From the NCBI GenBank assembly GCA_963674955.2, contig CAXXKR010000001.1:434001-498000 (forward strand): DNA of 64,000 nucleotides, in the 5' to 3' direction. Source of the stretch: G963674955 sp963674955 (lineage in GTDB: Bacteria; Desulfobacterota; Desulfovibrionia; Desulfovibrionales; Desulfovibrionaceae). Below are positions 7,650-16,937 of this stretch, in pieces; position 1 is the first letter of the stretch; each line of letters begins with the position of its first letter. The translations under genes were made by a program, and so were the position numbers. The notes beneath the pieces are model-generated. The model worked only from the letters and a program-made list of their open reading frames with translations. It made no database searches and was not told the DNA's origin.

Positions 7650-8918
7650 GTGAAGCGCGTCTTCGCCCTGGCCGACTGCAACAATTTCTACGCCTCCTGC
7701 GAACGGGCCTTTGTCCCGTCTCTCAGAGACAGGCCTGTAGTGGTCCTGTCCAACAACGACGGCTGCGTCATCGCCCGCTCCCAGGAGGCCAAGGATCTGG
7801 GCGTGGCCATGGGCAGCCCCTATTTCAAGTGCGCGGACATGCTCAAGCGTATGGGCGTGGCCGTATTTTCCTCCAACTACGCCCTGTACGGCGACATGTC
7901 CGCCCGGGTCATGAGCGTGCTTGGCCGCTTCGCTCCGGACATCGAGGTTTATTCCATAGACGAGGCCTTTCTGGATTTTTCCGGCCTCGGGAAGAACAGC
8001 GGCAGGTTGGCCGGCGAACTGCGAAACACCGTGCTGCAATGGACCGGCATACCCGTTTCCATCGGCATCGGTCCCACCAAGACCCTGGCCAAGGCGGCCA
8101 ACAGGCTGGCCAAGAAGAATCCCGGCTGCGTGGGAGTCCTGGACCTGTGTGATAACTCGCTGGCCGAGACAATGCTGGCCGGATTGCCCGTGGAGGATGT
8201 CTGGGGCATTGGGCCGCGCCACTCCAAGCTGCTTCGCTCGCGGGGCGTGGGCAGCGCATTGGATTTTCGGAATCTTCCCGGACACTGGGTCAAGTCGCGC
8301 ATGGGCGTGACCGGATTGCAAACCATGCTGGAGCTGCGAGGCAGGGCCTGTTTCACGTTTGAAGACGCGCCGCCGCCGAAGAAAACCATTGTCTCGTCCC
8401 GTTCCTTCGGCAGGCCGGTGACCGGCATTTCGGAGATGCGCGAGGCCCTGGCCTCCTATGCCACCCGCGCCGGGGAAAAGTTGCGCCGTCAGGGGTCCGT
8501 GGCTTCGGCCCTGCTGGTCTTTGTCCAGACCAATCGCTTCGACCGGGGAGTGGCGCAGTACGCGGCCTCTCAAACCACGGCCCTGTCCCCGGCCACATGC
8601 AGGACAGAAAAAGTCATAAAAGGAGCGCACAAAGTTTTGGAGCACATCTTCAAACCCGGACATAAATACAAGAAAGCCGGGCTGATGCTTTATGGGTTGG
8701 AACCGGAAAAAAGTCGCCAATTGAATTTGCTGGAGCCCTTTCCGGACGGTCCCGGAGGCGGTCCGCTCATGCTCGCGGTGGACGCTGCAAATTGCCGCTG
8801 GGGCAAAAATACGGTGCGCTACGCCGCTTCCGGGCTGGATTGCCCCTGGAAAATGCGCCGGGAGATGCGTTCGCCGCTGTTTACGACCTCCTGGTCCGAG
8901 CTGCCTGAAGTCCGCTGA
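7650..8918 (+). CDS. umuC: UmuC, translesion DNA polymerase V catalytic subunit
   Basis: A 422-residue Y-family polymerase starting with GTG. The N-terminal palm carries the metal-binding region (ALADCNNFYASCERAF) and YSIDEAFLDF. A helix-hairpin-helix region follows, then the little-finger domain (SSRSFGRPV), and the typical C-terminal UmuC tail. Length equals that of E. coli UmuC. It sits in an operon with umuD, and expression is probably damage-inducible through the palindrome at 7155. The chromosomal position next to the acquired AAA gene may be coincidence. Confidence 0.92.
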   Translation: MKRVFALADCNNFYASCERAFVPSLRDRPVVVLSNNDGCVIARSQEAKDLGVAMGSPYFKCADMLKRMGVAVFSSNYALYGDMSARVMSVLGRFAPDIEVYSIDEAFLDFSGLGKNSGRLAGELRNTVLQWTGIPVSIGIGPTKTLAKAANRLAKKNPGCVGVLDLCDNSLAETMLAGLPVEDVWGIGPRHSKLLRSRGVGSALDFRNLPGHWVKSRMGVTGLQTMLELRGRACFTFEDAPPPKKTIVSSRSFGRPVTGISEMREALASYATRAGEKLRRQGSVASALLVFVQTNRFDRGVAQYAASQTTALSPATCRTEKVIKGAHKVLEHIFKPGHKYKKAGLMLYGLEPEKSRQLNLLEPFPDGPGGGPLMLAVDAANCRWGKNTVRYAASGLDCPWKMRREMRSPLFTTSWSELPEVR

Positions 8919-9044
8919 ACATGGCCTTTCAGCTGTGCCGTTCTTGAACTGAAAGCTTTTAATTGGCGGTGAATTGATGTACATATCGTCTCGTAATTTA
9001 ACACTGCGGCTAATGTATTGAATTTCTACCGAATAGGAGGAGTA

Positions 9045-10226
9045 ATGAGAAGATTGTCCTTTAACCTGATGGTTGCGCTGGTGGTTCTGTGCTTCGGCGT
9101 GGCCATGTTCGCAGGTTGCGGTTCCGACGAGAACGTCATCAAAGTCGGTTTCAACATTCCCTTGACCGGGGATATCCCCAAAGTCGGCGAGGCTTCCAAA
9201 TTTGCGGCCGAGATGCTCAAGGAAGACATCAACTCCCAGGGCGGCCTGGAAGTGGGCGGCCAGAAGTACATGCTGGAATTCGTTTACGAGGACAACGAGT
9301 CCAAGGCCGAATCCGCTGTCAACGCGGCTCTGAAGCTAATCGAACAGGACGGCGTGGTGGCCATCATCGGTCCCAACTCCTCCAAGCAGGCCGTTCCCGC
9401 CGGTGGAACCTGCAACGACAACATGACCCCCATGATCTCGCCCTGGTCCACCAACCCCGACACCACCAAGGATCGTCCCTGGGTCTTCCGTGCAGCCTTT
9501 CTCGATCCCTTCCAGGGACCGGTTGCAGCCAACTTCGCTTCCAAGCAGTTCGGCGCCAAGACCGCTGCCGTCATCTTTGACATCTCCAACGACTATTCCA
9601 AGGGTCTGGCCGAGATATTCAAGCAGGTCTGGGAAGAAAAAATGGGCGCAGGCTCCGTGGTCGCTTTCGAGTCCCACGGCACCAAGGACCAGGACTTTTC
9701 GGCTCAGTTGACCACCATTATCGGCGCCAACCCCGACTTCATTTTCATTCCCAACAACTACAACCAGGTCGCCCTGATCATCAAGCAGGCCCACGACCAG
9801 GGCTACACCGGTCCGGTCATGGGTTCCGATGCCTGGGGCTCCGCCGAGTTGATGGAACTTTGCGGCGACGACTGCAAGGGCCAGTTCTTCTCCACTCACT
9901 ACGCCGCCGCCGGGGCCACCGGCGACACCAAGGTCTTCATCGACCGCTACAGCGAGAAGTACGGTTACGTTCCGGACGATGTCGCGGCCCTGACCTGGGA
10001 CGCCGCCCGTCTGGTGCTGCAGGCCATTCAGGACGCCGGTTCCTATAATTCCGACGTCAAGGCCGAACGCCAGGCCATCCGCGATGCCCTTTCCGGCATC
10101 GCCGAGTTCGCAGGCATCACCGGTTCCATGAAGTTTGACGAGCAGGGCGACCCCATCAAGTGCGCCGTTGTCGTCAGGATCTCCGACGAGGGAACCTTCG
10201 AGTTCGCCGAGTCCGTTTGCCCGTAA
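9045..10226 (+). CDS. livK: branched-chain amino acid ABC transporter substrate-binding lipoprotein
   Basis: A 393-residue type I periplasmic binding protein (Peripla_BP_6). The ATG at 9045 is chosen because a strong AGGAGG lies just upstream; an in-frame codon at 9018 lacks one. The signal peptide ends in a lipobox (MFAGC), so it is membrane-anchored. The mature domain opens KVGFNIPLTGDIPKVGE and includes IGPNSSKQAVPAG. It is the first gene of livKHMGF. A strong hairpin with T residues separates it from livH, as expected when the binding protein is made in excess. Leucine, isoleucine or valine is likely, but other amide ligands are possible. Confidence 0.92.
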   Translation: MRRLSFNLMVALVVLCFGVAMFAGCGSDENVIKVGFNIPLTGDIPKVGEASKFAAEMLKEDINSQGGLEVGGQKYMLEFVYEDNESKAESAVNAALKLIEQDGVVAIIGPNSSKQAVPAGGTCNDNMTPMISPWSTNPDTTKDRPWVFRAAFLDPFQGPVAANFASKQFGAKTAAVIFDISNDYSKGLAEIFKQVWEEKMGAGSVVAFESHGTKDQDFSAQLTTIIGANPDFIFIPNNYNQVALIIKQAHDQGYTGPVMGSDAWGSAELMELCGDDCKGQFFSTHYAAAGATGDTKVFIDRYSEKYGYVPDDVAALTWDAARLVLQAIQDAGSYNSDVKAERQAIRDALSGIAEFAGITGSMKFDEQGDPIKCAVVVRISDEGTFEFAESVCP

Positions 10227-10248
10227 GGGTTTGAGCAGACCTTGATCG

Positions 10249-10279
10249 CGGCGGGGACCGTTTCGGTCCCCGCCGTTTT
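10249..10279 (+). terminator. intra-operon terminator/attenuator between livK and livH
   Basis: CGGCGGGGACCG (10249-10260), a TTT loop and CGGTCCCCGCCG (10264-10275) form a perfect 12-pair stem followed by TTTT. Partial termination here would raise livK over the membrane components. Confidence 0.75.
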
Positions 10280-10376
10280 CTGGAAGGCCGATTATTGACA
10301 ACCCATTGTCCGCCATCGGCCGACAGACGGGCAGACCGGCTCAGGCCGGAAATATTTCAGAAAGGATTGGAAGGCA

Positions 10377-11297
10377 GTGGAAATACTCATACAAAACATA
10401 ATCAACGCGCTGCAATGGGGCAGTTTCTACGCGCTCATTGCCCTGGGCTACACCCTGGTCTACGGCGTACTGTTGCTCATCAACTTCGCCCATGGCGACA
10501 TATTCATGGTCGGCGCGTACATAGCCTTTTTCGTGGCCACCTTCTTGCTCGGCACAGGAGGAGGCGGACTGGGTCTCGATCCCATGATCTGTCTGGCCCT
10601 GACCATACCCCTGACCATGGTCCTCACGGCCGGGGTGGGCGTGACCCTTGAACGCATTGCCTATCGCCCACTGCGGCGCAAGGGTGCGCATCGCCTCTAC
10701 GTGGTCATCACCGCCCTGATGTGCGGCCTGATCCTGGAGAACGGCAACCTGGCCCTCCTGGGCGCCAGCCGCAAGAAATTTCCCGAACTGCTGGACAAGA
10801 CCATTTACACCTTCGGTTCCATTTCCGTGACGAACCTCAAGGTGATAGTGATCTTCGCGGCCATCGCCGTGTTTGTTCTCTTGAACTTCATCGTCACCAA
10901 GACCAAGATCGGCATGGCCATGCGCGGCATTTCCTACGACAAGTTCGCCATACCGCTCATGGGCATCCCCGTGGACACCATCATCGTGTTCACCTTCATT
11001 CTCGGCTCCGGCATGGCCGGTCTGGCCGGGCTGCTTTTCGCCATGTCCTATCCGATTCTGGAGCCCTACATGGGGGCGCTCATCGGCTGGAAGGCCTTCA
11101 TCGCGGCCGTTGTCGGCGGCATCGGCGATATCCGGGGCGCGTTCTACGGCGGATTCTTGCTGGGCTTCATCGAGATCGGCGTGGTGGCCATCTTCCCGTC
11201 GACCTTGCGGGACCTGATCGCCTTTTCCATCCTGCTGGCGATCCTCTGGGCCAAGCCCACCGGCCTGTTCGGCGTGGCCAAGCACCAGAAGATATAA
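10377..11297 (+). CDS. livH: branched-chain amino acid ABC permease LivH
   Basis: A 306-residue polytopic permease of the LivH type. It starts with GTG at 10377 after GGAAGG. It has the family opening (INALQWGSFYALIALGYTLVYG) and the FAHGD motif, then about eight hydrophobic helices. The conserved segment GIPVDTIIVFTFILGSGMAG and the AAVVGGIGDIRGA signature are near the C-terminus. It forms the transmembrane pore with LivM and is the second gene of the operon. Confidence 0.92.
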   Translation: MEILIQNIINALQWGSFYALIALGYTLVYGVLLLINFAHGDIFMVGAYIAFFVATFLLGTGGGGLGLDPMICLALTIPLTMVLTAGVGVTLERIAYRPLRRKGAHRLYVVITALMCGLILENGNLALLGASRKKFPELLDKTIYTFGSISVTNLKVIVIFAAIAVFVLLNFIVTKTKIGMAMRGISYDKFAIPLMGIPVDTIIVFTFILGSGMAGLAGLLFAMSYPILEPYMGALIGWKAFIAAVVGGIGDIRGAFYGGFLLGFIEIGVVAIFPSTLRDLIAFSILLAILWAKPTGLFGVAKHQKI

Positions 11298-11348
11298 CGG
11301 ACCGCCAAGTCTTCCGACAGAAAGTTAAAGGGAAACGGTAAAGTTCAA

Positions 11349-12362
11349 ATGCAGAAATATACCCTGAACATAGCATTCGCCCTGCTCTGCGTGGCAATCG
11401 TGCTGCTCTCGCAGACGGGATCGATCAACCTGTACATCCAGTCGGTGATAATGTTCATGGGCATTAACATCATAATGTCCACGAGCCTGAACCTGATCAA
11501 CGGAAACATGGGCGAGTTCTCGTGCGGACACGCGGCCTTCATGTGCGTGGGGGCCTACGTCTCCTCGCTGGTCACGGTCCTCTTTTGCGCCCAGGACAAG
11601 GTCTTCGGCGCACCCGTGCTTTCGCCCGAAGCCGCCGTGTACATCCTGCCCCTGGCCATCCTGATCGGCGGCGTGGCCGCCGCCCTGGCCGGAATCGTGG
11701 TGGCCCTGCCCTCCTTCAAGACCAGGGGCGACTATCTGGCCATCATCACCATCGCCGTGAACTACATAGTCATTTCCGGCATCGAAAACCTGGATGTCAT
11801 CGGCGGACCCAGGGGCTTTATGGGCATGAAACGGGTCATCAACTCCCTGTACCAGGTGGCCGACATACCCTGGATGATGATCTGGGTGCTCATCGGCACG
11901 GCCTTCACCCTCTGGATCATCCAGCGCTACGTCTCCTCCACCTACGGCAAGGGCGTCAACGCCATCTGCCAGGACGAGATCGCGGCCGAGATCATGAGCG
12001 TGAACACCAACAAGGTGAAGCTCGTGACCTTCATGCTTTCCTCCGGACTGGCCGGGATCGCGGGCGGACTCTTCGCCCACGTGGTGGGCTACGTCAACCC
12101 CCAGTCCTTCAACATCCTCAAGTCAACCGAGGCCATGGTCATGGTCTACATGGGCGGCATGGGCTCCCTGACCGGCGCGGCCTTTTCGGCGGTGGTCTTC
12201 ACCCTGCTCCTTGAGGTGCTCAGACCGTTGCAGATATTCAAATGGGTGCTCATTCCGCTGCTCCTGGTCCTGCTCATGCAGTTCAGGCCCGAAGGCATCA
12301 TGGGCAACCGCGAGCTTTCAGACCTCTTTCCGAAGCTCAAGAAGTTCTACAAGTTCAAGTAA
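11349..12362 (+). CDS. livM: branched-chain amino acid ABC permease LivM
   Basis: A 337-residue permease with the LivM pattern. It has the early motif NLINGNMGEFSCGHAAF, the GDYLAIITIA segment and a C-terminal VYMGGMGSLTGA signature, with about ten hydrophobic helices. It lies 51 bases after livH and 17 bases before livG. It pairs with LivH in the inner membrane. Confidence 0.92.
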   Translation: MQKYTLNIAFALLCVAIVLLSQTGSINLYIQSVIMFMGINIIMSTSLNLINGNMGEFSCGHAAFMCVGAYVSSLVTVLFCAQDKVFGAPVLSPEAAVYILPLAILIGGVAAALAGIVVALPSFKTRGDYLAIITIAVNYIVISGIENLDVIGGPRGFMGMKRVINSLYQVADIPWMMIWVLIGTAFTLWIIQRYVSSTYGKGVNAICQDEIAAEIMSVNTNKVKLVTFMLSSGLAGIAGGLFAHVVGYVNPQSFNILKSTEAMVMVYMGGMGSLTGAAFSAVVFTLLLEVLRPLQIFKWVLIPLLLVLLMQFRPEGIMGNRELSDLFPKLKKFYKFK

Positions 12363-12379
12363 AGCCTGGAGATCAATAT

Positions 12380-13147
12380 ATGTCGCTTCTGCAAGTAAAC
12401 AACATGACCCAGCGATTCGGCGGTCTGCAGGCGGTGTCTGAATTCAGCATCGACCTCAAGGGCGGCGAACTGGCCGGGCTGATCGGGCCCAACGGCGCGG
12501 GCAAGACCACCATCTTCAACCTGGTGTCCGGATTCTACACGCCCACCCAGGGCGAGATCATCATGGATGGCAAGAACACCAGGGGGCTCAAGCCGCACAA
12601 GGTCACATCCCTTGGCGTGGCCCGGACCTTCCAGAACATCCGGCTCTGGAACGACCTGAGCGTTCTGGACAACATCCGCGTGGCCCAGCACTACCGGCTG
12701 GGATACACCGTGCTGGACGCTTTCAGGCGCAGCAGGCAGTATTGCGAGAGGGAAAAGCGGATCAAGGAAATCGCCGTGGAGCTCCTTGAGCACATGAACC
12801 TCATGGACTACGCCCACGACCTGCCCGGCAACCTGCCCTACGGTTTGCAGCGCCGCGTGGAAATCGCCAGGGCCATGTCCATCAAGCCCAAGCTGCTGCT
12901 CCTGGATGAACCGGCAGCAGGCCTGAACTCATCGGATGTCGACGGACTCATCAAGCTCGTCAAGTGGATACATGAAAATTTCGACATCACCATCTGGATG
13001 ATCGAACACCAGATGAAGGTCGTCATGAGCCTTTGCTCTTGGATCAAGGTCATTGATTTCGGTCAGACCATTGCCGAGGGAACCCCGGATGACATCCAGG
13101 CTAATCCTGCTGTCATCAAAGCCTACCTGGGAGATGATGAGATTTGA
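12380..13147 (+). CDS. livG: branched-chain amino acid ABC ATPase LivG
   Basis: A 255-residue ATPase. The ATG at 12380 is chosen over upstream in-frame codons because GGAG precedes it and the protein then begins with the normal MSLLQVNNMTQRFGG. It has Walker A GPNGAGKTT and the LivG-specific ARTFQNIRLWNDLSV. The signature is modified (LPYGLQRRVEIAR), Walker B is LLLLDEPAAGLN, and the switch histidine lies in MIEHQM. The stop overlaps the TTG start of livF. Confidence 0.92.
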   Translation: MSLLQVNNMTQRFGGLQAVSEFSIDLKGGELAGLIGPNGAGKTTIFNLVSGFYTPTQGEIIMDGKNTRGLKPHKVTSLGVARTFQNIRLWNDLSVLDNIRVAQHYRLGYTVLDAFRRSRQYCEREKRIKEIAVELLEHMNLMDYAHDLPGNLPYGLQRRVEIARAMSIKPKLLLLDEPAAGLNSSDVDGLIKLVKWIHENFDITIWMIEHQMKVVMSLCSWIKVIDFGQTIAEGTPDDIQANPAVIKAYLGDDEI

Positions 13148-13878
13148 ACAAACTTCTTGAAATACACGACCTCTACGTCAAATACGGCAATATCGAGGCC
13201 TTGCACGGCCTCTCCTTCGACATCGACCAGGGAGAGATCGTCACCCTTATCGGCGCCAACGGAGCGGGCAAGTCCACCACCCTCATGTCCATCGGCAGGC
13301 TTCCGCCGCCCGAGGCCCCCAAGGTCATCAAGGGAGACATCCTGTACAAGGGCGAAAGCATTCTCGGAACGCCCCCGGACAAGGTCGTTTCCGAGCTGCA
13401 CATCTCCCTTGTGCCGGAGGGCCGCCACATTTTCGGCAATCTGACCGTTGAGGAGAACCTCAAGCTGGCCACCTTCGCCCGGCAGGACAGCCAGAGCGAC
13501 ATCAACGTGGACTATGATCGCGTTTATTCGCTTTTTCCGCGCCTTGCCGAACGACGCAAGCAGCGCAGCGAATCCCTGTCCGGCGGAGAACAGCAGATGC
13601 TGGCCGTTGGCCGCGCCCTCATGTCCAGCTGCACCTTCCTGATGCTGGACGAGCCAAGCATGGGGCTCGCGCCGCTGCTCATGTACGAAATGTTCAGGAC
13701 CCTCAAGAGGCTGAACGCGGAAGGCATGACCATTCTTCTGGTTGAACAGAACGCCAAGCTGGCCCTGAACTTTGCGCACAGGGGCTATGTGCTGGATACC
13801 GGCGAAATCATAGCCTCGGGCACGTCCAAGGAACTTATGGACAATCCCAAGGTAAAGGAAGCCTATCTCGGAGTCTAA
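13144..13878 (+). CDS. livF: branched-chain amino acid ABC ATPase LivF
   Basis: A 244-residue ATPase starting with TTG at 13144 that overlaps the livG stop (TTGA). It has Walker A GANGAGKST, signature LSGGEQQMLAVGR, Walker B FLMLDEPSMGLAP and a C-terminal MDNPKVKEAYLG typical of LivF. It is the last gene of the operon; a rho-independent terminator follows at 13933. Confidence 0.93.
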   Translation: MNKLLEIHDLYVKYGNIEALHGLSFDIDQGEIVTLIGANGAGKSTTLMSIGRLPPPEAPKVIKGDILYKGESILGTPPDKVVSELHISLVPEGRHIFGNLTVEENLKLATFARQDSQSDINVDYDRVYSLFPRLAERRKQRSESLSGGEQQMLAVGRALMSSCTFLMLDEPSMGLAPLLMYEMFRTLKRLNAEGMTILLVEQNAKLALNFAHRGYVLDTGEIIASGTSKELMDNPKVKEAYLGV

Positions 13879-13932
13879 CCGGGCTGTCCACTCCGTTTTG
13901 GTTGTCCGGATCAGCGGCAAAACGGTATATGG

Positions 13933-13960
13933 CCCGGCCTCGAAAGAGGCCGGGTTTTTT
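13933..13960 (+). terminator. rho-independent terminator of the liv operon
   Basis: CCCGGCCTC, GAAA tetraloop and GAGGCCGGG form a perfect 9-pair stem followed directly by six T residues. It lies 55 bases after the livF stop. Confidence 0.92.
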
Positions 13961-14053
13961 ATGGCTTCGTGCGCTTGAGTTGTTTTCGGCCAAGGGGTAT
14001 CAAACACACTGAAGACAGGCGGATGTCTTGTTCAGCAAAAACGGAGCGTCAGG

Positions 14054-14911
14054 GTGGAAAAGCATCTTCTGGTTACTGTGAGCGAGGAAAAGAGCTGGTT
14101 GCAGGGCATCGGTTTTGTGGGCGACTTCATGGACAACAGGGAAGACCTCAGGATCACCCTGTTCTTCACTGCGCCCCGGCCCTCCGAAATCTGGGCGGAG
14201 GAACTCAATCACGATAATCTGGAACAGCTGGAACTCATGGAAAAGCAGTCCGCCGCCAAGGGCGCAGGAGCCCTGGACAGGGCTCGGAAGGCCCTTGTGT
14301 CCAGGGGCTTCGACCCGGAGAAGATCGGAACAAAGCTCGTGTTGCGGCGGCAGTCTAAATTTCAGGACATTGTGAACGAGGGCCGGGCCGGAATGTACGA
14401 CGCCATAGTCCTGGGACGGCGCGCAGCGGACTGGATGGACAAGCTTTACGGCGGCAGCGTCAGCGAAAGCATGCTCGACGAGGATGCCGACTGCCCCATC
14501 TGGATATGCCGCGATTACGAACAGGGTCGGCGGAACTTGCTTCTTTGCGTGGACGGCTCCAAACCCAGCATGCGCATGGCCGATCATGTGGGATTTATGC
14601 TCAGGAAGCAGGAGCACGGGATAGTCCTTTTCGGCGTGGACGCGGACAACGGCAAGGAACGGGAACACCTGGAACGGGCCAAGGGTCTGGTAATGGAGAA
14701 CGGGGTTCCCGAAAAGCGCATCGAGATCAGGACCGGCACAGGCAATGTGGCCAAGGCCATCCTGTCCGAAGCGAACAAGGGGCGTTACGCCGCGGTGGCC
14801 ATGGGCCGGGTGGGCGCGGGCCGGGGCCTTATTTCCAAGATGTTCATGGGTTCGGTCAGCCTGCAGGTCTTTCACAAACTTAAGCACTCAGCACTTTGGG
14901 TCAGCAGGTAG
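14054..14911 (+). CDS. tandem universal stress protein (UspA family)
   Basis: A 285-residue protein with two Usp-like halves. The first begins HLLVTVSEEKSWLQGIGFVGDF. The second begins NLLLCVDGSKPSMRMADHVGFM and ends with the nucleotide-binding type motif AAVAMGRVGAGRGLISKMFMGSVS. The conserved G-2x-G-9x-G(S/T)-like pattern is in the second half, so ATP binding is plausible there. It starts with GTG at 14054 after an AGGGT sequence. A small TPM-like membrane protein gene follows after nine bases. Function in stress adaptation is inferred from the family only. Confidence 0.85.
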   Translation: MEKHLLVTVSEEKSWLQGIGFVGDFMDNREDLRITLFFTAPRPSEIWAEELNHDNLEQLELMEKQSAAKGAGALDRARKALVSRGFDPEKIGTKLVLRRQSKFQDIVNEGRAGMYDAIVLGRRAADWMDKLYGGSVSESMLDEDADCPIWICRDYEQGRRNLLLCVDGSKPSMRMADHVGFMLRKQEHGIVLFGVDADNGKEREHLERAKGLVMENGVPEKRIEIRTGTGNVAKAILSEANKGRYAAVAMGRVGAGRGLISKMFMGSVSLQVFHKLKHSALWVSR

Positions 14912-14920
14912 GGCAGAGAG

Positions 14921-15442
14921 TTGAGATTCAGATTTCCCGCCTTGCACAGCGGGTCCATGCTTGAAAGACTTGTCAGGGTTCTGGCCATGATCGCCCTGGT
15001 CCTGATTGTGGGCTGGGCCTTTTGGCTGAACAACGAAAAAGTTATCCAGAAGGCCAAGTACAGGACGGCCATTGTGGACGAGACCGAAACCCTGGACCAG
15101 GACGATATTTTGTTTCTGCGTTCCTTTGCGGACCATCTCAAGGACGAGTTCGGCATGAAGGCCATGATCCAGATTCGGAAGGACGAGCTGGTGGTGCCGA
15201 AATTGGATTCCAAGACTCTCTACGTCGGACTTTTGCCCAAGAAAAATGTGGTTGTGGTTGAGTTTCCCTCTCTCATGACCAGGGCCTTGGGCCGGAATTT
15301 TCTCGACTCCATGCGTGATGAGCATTTCGTCCCTTACTGGGAGGGCGAAAACTGGCCGCGCGGACTGCAAACCGCCCTGACCATGATCTGGTCCAGGCTG
15401 GCCGCACCCGATCCGGCAGGCATGCAGGAGGAGGAGCAGTGA
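14921..15442 (+). CDS. membrane-anchored TPM-domain-like protein
   Basis: A 173-residue protein with one N-terminal membrane helix (VLAMIALVLIVGWAFWL) and a C-terminal domain resembling the TPM (YgcG) fold. Family-like features are the opening AIVDETETLDQDDILFLRSFADHL, a middle VVVVEFPSL and the late RNFLDSMRDEHFVPYW. TPM proteins have been linked to phosphatase activity and photosystem II repair; the bacterial role is unclear. The start used is TTG at 14921. An ATG at 14957 would remove 12 residues and is an equal alternative. The stop overlaps the rnhA start. Confidence 0.55.
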   Translation: MRFRFPALHSGSMLERLVRVLAMIALVLIVGWAFWLNNEKVIQKAKYRTAIVDETETLDQDDILFLRSFADHLKDEFGMKAMIQIRKDELVVPKLDSKTLYVGLLPKKNVVVVEFPSLMTRALGRNFLDSMRDEHFVPYWEGENWPRGLQTALTMIWSRLAAPDPAGMQEEEQ

Positions 15443-15897
15443 GCGCGGTCGTGACCATCTATACGGACGGCTCCTGCCTGGGCAACCCCGGTCCCGGCGG
15501 CTATGGGGCGGTGCTGATCTACGGCGAGAATCGCAAGGAACTTTCCCAGGGATACAGGCAGACCACCAACAACCGCATGGAAATGCGCGGCGTCATCGCG
15601 GCCCTGTCTTCCCTGAAGCGTCCCTGTCAGGTGGAGCTTTACACCGATTCAAAATACATCAAGAACGCCGTGGTCCAGAATTGGATCGGCAACTGGCAGA
15701 AGAACGGCTGGAAGACTGCGGCCAAGAAGCCGGTCAAGAACAAGGATTTGTGGCTGGAACTCATCGAGCTCATCAAGAAGCACAAGGTCGAGTTCAAGTG
15801 GGTCAAGGGTCATTCCGGGCATCCTGAAAACGAGCGTTGCGACGAGCTTGCAAGGGGCGCCGCTTCGGGCGGCGGACTGCTGGACGATGGGGAGTGA
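15439..15897 (+). CDS. rnhA: ribonuclease HI
   Basis: A 152-residue RNase HI, which degrades the RNA strand of RNA-DNA hybrids in the cytoplasm. The catalytic acids D10 (TDGSCLGNPG), E48 (NNRMEMRG) and D70 (LYTDSKYI) fall at the same numbers as in E. coli. The basic-protrusion region (WQKNGWKTAAKKPVKN) and VKGHSGHPENERCDELA are also present. It starts with GTG, overlapping the previous stop by four bases. Confidence 0.96.
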   Translation: MSAVVTIYTDGSCLGNPGPGGYGAVLIYGENRKELSQGYRQTTNNRMEMRGVIAALSSLKRPCQVELYTDSKYIKNAVVQNWIGNWQKNGWKTAAKKPVKNKDLWLELIELIKKHKVEFKWVKGHSGHPENERCDELARGAASGGGLLDDGE

Positions 15898-15935
15898 CGG
15901 CTGGGGGGCGGACCTGGGATTGACGGATTTGCGTA

Positions 15936-16937
15936 CTATTTTTCTTCGGTTTCTTCCTGGGGCAGCAAATCTTTCTGGTGCCACTTCCAGGCGCTCTCAA
16001 TGATTTTTTCGAGCTTGGCCTGTTCCGGCTTCCAGCCCAGAATTTCTTGGGCAGGTTTTGAACCGCCCACCAGGATGGGCGAGTCGCCGGGCCGCCTTCC
16101 CGACTCCTTGACCTTTATCTTTTTGCCCGTGACCTTTTCGGCCATGTCGATAACCTGGCGCACGGAGAATCCCTTGCCGTTGCCCAGGTTGAAGGCCCGG
16201 CTTTCTCCGCCGCCCTTGATGTAGTCCAGGGCCTTGGAGTGGGCCTGGGCCAGGTCCGAAACGTGGATGTAGTCCCGGATGCAGGTGCCGTCGGGTGTGG
16301 GATAGTCGGTGCCGTATATCTCGATTTCCTTGCGCAGGCCCAGGGCGCATTCCAGGACAAGAGGTATGAGGTGGGTTTCCGGCTTGTGCCGTTCCCCGAT
16401 CTCCAGGTCCGCGTCGGCTCCGGCCGCGTTGAAATAGCGCAGGCTGACCTGCTTCATGCCGTAGGCCTCGGTGTAGTCGCCGATGATCTGCTCGATCATG
16501 GCCTTGGAGTGGGCATAGGGCGACATTGGGGCCAGGGGGTGGTCCTCTGTGATGATCTTCTGTCTGGGCTCGCCATAGACGGCCGCAGTGGAGGAAAAGA
16601 TCATGGTCCCGACTTCGTGGGCGCGCATGGCGTCCAGCAGGTTGATGGTGTTGCGCAGGTTGTTCAGGTAGTACTTGTGAGGGTCGGCAACGGATTCGCC
16701 GACCGAGATGAAGGCCGCGAAGTGCATCACGGCCGAAATCTCGCGGACCCGGAACAGCCGGTTCAAGGCGTCCCTGTCGCCGAGGTCGGCCTTGAAGAAT
16801 TCTCCCCAGCGCAGGAAGTCGCGATGCCCGGTGACCAGACTGTCGCAGACGACTGTTTCCTGTCCCATCGAGTTCAACAGTTTGTTGACGTGGGAGCCTA
16901 TGTACCCGGCGCCGCCGGTGATCAGGATTACGGCCAT
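15936..16937 (-). CDS. galE: UDP-glucose 4-epimerase
   Basis: A 333-residue short-chain dehydrogenase family epimerase that interconverts UDP-glucose and UDP-galactose for surface glycans. It has the NAD-binding GGAGYIGSH at the N-terminus, the catalytic SSTAAVYG serine region and the YxxxK pair (YAHSKAMIE), followed by RYFNAAGAD and a C-terminal DGTCIRDYIHVSDLA. Length fits GalE (about 338). It is a single gene, convergent with rnhA. Confidence 0.93.
   Translation of the reverse strand: MAVILITGGAGYIGSHVNKLLNSMGQETVVCDSLVTGHRDFLRWGEFFKADLGDRDALNRLFRVREISAVMHFAAFISVGESVADPHKYYLNNLRNTINLLDAMRAHEVGTMIFSSTAAVYGEPRQKIITEDHPLAPMSPYAHSKAMIEQIIGDYTEAYGMKQVSLRYFNAAGADADLEIGERHKPETHLIPLVLECALGLRKEIEIYGTDYPTPDGTCIRDYIHVSDLAQAHSKALDYIKGGGESRAFNLGNGKGFSVRQVIDMAEKVTGKKIKVKESGRRPGDSPILVGGSKPAQEILGWKPEQAKLEKIIESAWKWHQKDLLPQEETEEK

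Noticed and set aside
7164..8984. A 606-codon antisense open frame opposite umuDC
   Set aside because: The sense strand encodes standard UmuD and UmuC with catalytic motifs.
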